Made by a program: the position numbers and the translations under genes
In this document: positions 62,802-64,000 of the stretch, in pieces
Layout: the number at the start of each line of letters is the position of its first letter
Numbering within the stretch: position 1 is the stretch's first letter
DNA from: an uncultured Holophagaceae bacterium
Lineage (GTDB): Bacteria > Acidobacteriota > Holophagae > Holophagales > Holophagaceae
Assembly: GCA_903884655.1 (NCBI GenBank)
Contig: CAISFO010000060.1
Location: forward strand, 62,001 to 126,000
Direction of reading: 5' to 3'
DNA: 64,000 bases
Notes under the pieces: model-generated
Told to the model about the DNA's origin: nothing
Seen by the model: only the letters and a program-made list of their open reading frames with translations
Databases searched by the model: none

Positions 62802-64000
62802 ATGCCAACCTTCTCTGGTAGATCCAGCCGAGCCGTCATCTTCAGCGCCGCAGGCATCCTGCTGATCACCATGGGCATCCGGCAGACCACGGGGCTGCTC
62901 ATCGCCCCCATCAGCGCCTCCACGGGCCTCGGCATCGTCGCCCTCAGCCTGGCCTTCGCCATCGGCCAGTTCGTGTGGGGCCTGGGCCAGCCCATCTTCG
63001 GCGCCATCGCGGACAAGCACGGCTCCTTCTGGGCCCTGGTGGCGGGGGCCTTCCTGCTGGCGGCGGGCCTGGCCTCCGCCCCCTATCTGACCTCGCGCTG
63101 GGGCATGGTGGTCTCCTTCGGGGTCCTCAGCGCCTGCGGCGCCGCGGCGGGCAGCTTCTCGGTGCTCTTCGGCGCCGCCGCCCAGCAGCTCCCCATGGAG
63201 CACCGGGCCTTCGCCAGCGGCTTCATCAACGCGGGCGGCTCCTTCGGACAGTTCGTGTTCGCCCCCCTAGTCCAGTACATGATCTCGGCCCGCGGCTGGG
63301 TTCCGGCGGTGCTGGCCCTGGCCGTGGCGGCCCTCTTCACCATCCCCCTGGCGGCCTGGGTGGGCACCAGAGCACCCGCGGCCCATCCGCCGGGCGCCGC
63401 GCACACCGGCCTCTGGGAGCAGATCAAGCGGGCCTCCGTGGACCGCAGCTACCTGTGCCTGCACGCGGGCTTCTTCACCTGCGGCTTCCATGTGGCCTTC
63501 CTGGTGACCCACCTGCCGGGGGAGGTGGCCCTGTGCAACCACCCGGCCACCGTCTCCGCCGTGTCCCTGGGTCTCATCGGCCTCTTCAACATCGCGGGGA
63601 GCCTCATGGCGGGCTTCCTGGGGATGCGCTACCGCATGAAGTATCTGCTGGCCCTGATGTACGGCAGCCGGACGGTGATGATCCTCGTCTTCCTGGCCTC
63701 ACCCAAGACCGCCCTCACCTTCTACGTGTTCGCCGCCGCGCTGGGCCTCACCTGGCTGGCCACGGTGCCACCCACGGCCGGCCTGGTGGGCAAGCTCTTC
63801 GGCACGAAGTACCTGGCCACCCTCTTTGGCCTCACCCTGCTCACGCACCAGGTCGGCGCCTTCCTGGGCGCCTGGCTGGGGGGCCTGGCCATGGCCCACT
63901 CCGGGAACCTCGCGTGGATGTGGTACGCGGACGCGCTGCTGGCGGCCCTCGCGGCCCTGGTGAACCTGCCCATCCGCGAGGACAAGATCCTCGTGAGCCC
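62802..64000 (+). CDS. MFS transporter, 3' end beyond the window
   Basis: At least 399 codons with no stop before the edge, hence absent from the track. Starts MPTFSGRSSRAVIF with GGAGG 9 nt upstream. About 11-12 TM segments are visible. The loop after helix 2 has FGAIADKHGSFWALV, a form of the MFS signature (GxxADxxG), and SFGQFVFAPLVQ follows in helix 5. It resembles oxalate/formate antiporter-like MFS members. Substrate unknown. Confidence 0.9.
   Translation, partial: MPTFSGRSSRAVIFSAAGILLITMGIRQTTGLLIAPISASTGLGIVALSLAFAIGQFVWGLGQPIFGAIADKHGSFWALVAGAFLLAAGLASAPYLTSRWGMVVSFGVLSACGAAAGSFSVLFGAAAQQLPMEHRAFASGFINAGGSFGQFVFAPLVQYMISARGWVPAVLALAVAALFTIPLAAWVGTRAPAAHPPGAAHTGLWEQIKRASVDRSYLCLHAGFFTCGFHVAFLVTHLPGEVALCNHPATVSAVSLGLIGLFNIAGSLMAGFLGMRYRMKYLLALMYGSRTVMILVFLASPKTALTFYVFAAALGLTWLATVPPTAGLVGKLFGTKYLATLFGLTLLTHQVGAFLGAWLGGLAMAHSGNLAWMWYADALLAALAALVNLPIREDKILVS

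Overview
The window is a high-GC bacterial chromosome segment. It has dense protein-coding genes on both strands, short intergenic gaps, and no rRNA, tRNA, CRISPR array, phage or insertion sequence that I could recognise. Several traits together suggest an Acidobacteriota member of the Holophagae (Geothrix/Holophaga-like): many FHA, GAF and PAS signalling proteins, a bacterial XPB helicase with a WYL-type companion, secreted Ig-like/FN3/TIG lipoproteins, a homogentisate pathway and a corrinoid methyltransferase operon. That placement is an inference from gene content, not from a search.

Layout. 0-3 kb: start of glnS and a large FN3 lipoprotein gene broken by a -1 frameshift. 3-6.8 kb (minus): gltX, a small unknown gene, proC, and an MglA-like GTPase. 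6.9-9.4 kb: FHA-RDD membrane protein, dcd and two small membrane proteins. 9.5-15.7 kb: FHA-GAF-class III cyclase, rimO followed by a second copy of its own 3' end, a DUF5916-type outer-membrane protein and a small sensor-like membrane protein. 15.8-21.8 kb: ABC ATPase/permease pair, a 69-bp tandem repeat array, pgpA, and a PstS-like binding protein next to a hybrid histidine kinase. 21.8-32.6 kb: XPB helicase, a giant Asp-box propeller protein ending in a dockerin, a small lipoprotein that looks cohesin-like, a TIG-domain metalloprotease lipoprotein, and an XPB-N/WYL-type protein. 32.7-38.7 kb: ECF sigma factor operon, family 4 uracil-DNA glycosylase, LapB-like TPR protein with a zinc ribbon, a hairpin-repeat region, and an Rrf2-FMN protein-small protein operon. 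38.9-43.1 kb (minus): two parvulin isomerases, an S4 protein, a YhaM-like nuclease and a Bax inhibitor-1 protein. 43.2-47.9 kb: biotin genes bioF, bioD, bioA with a methyltransferase gene among them. 47.9-53.2 kb: fumarylacetoacetase-type hydrolase, amidohydrolase, MscS channel, a 31-codon small gene and hmgA. 53.4-58.1 kb: a tightly overlapping operon of corrinoid protein, UroD-type methyltransferase, DUF1638 protein and hybrid histidine kinase. 58.1-64 kb: POT-family transporter, Ig-like lipoprotein, DUF488 protein, secreted amidohydrolase and an MFS transporter cut by the window edge.

The parts most worth a second look are the corrinoid operon with its own sensor kinase, the dockerin/cohesin-like pair, a newly noticed family of three ~130-bp palindromic intergenic elements with compensating arm changes, the 69-bp repeat array seeded by a palindrome over the permease stop codon, the duplicated rimO tail, and the 31-codon gene with its own promoter-like and terminator-like signals.
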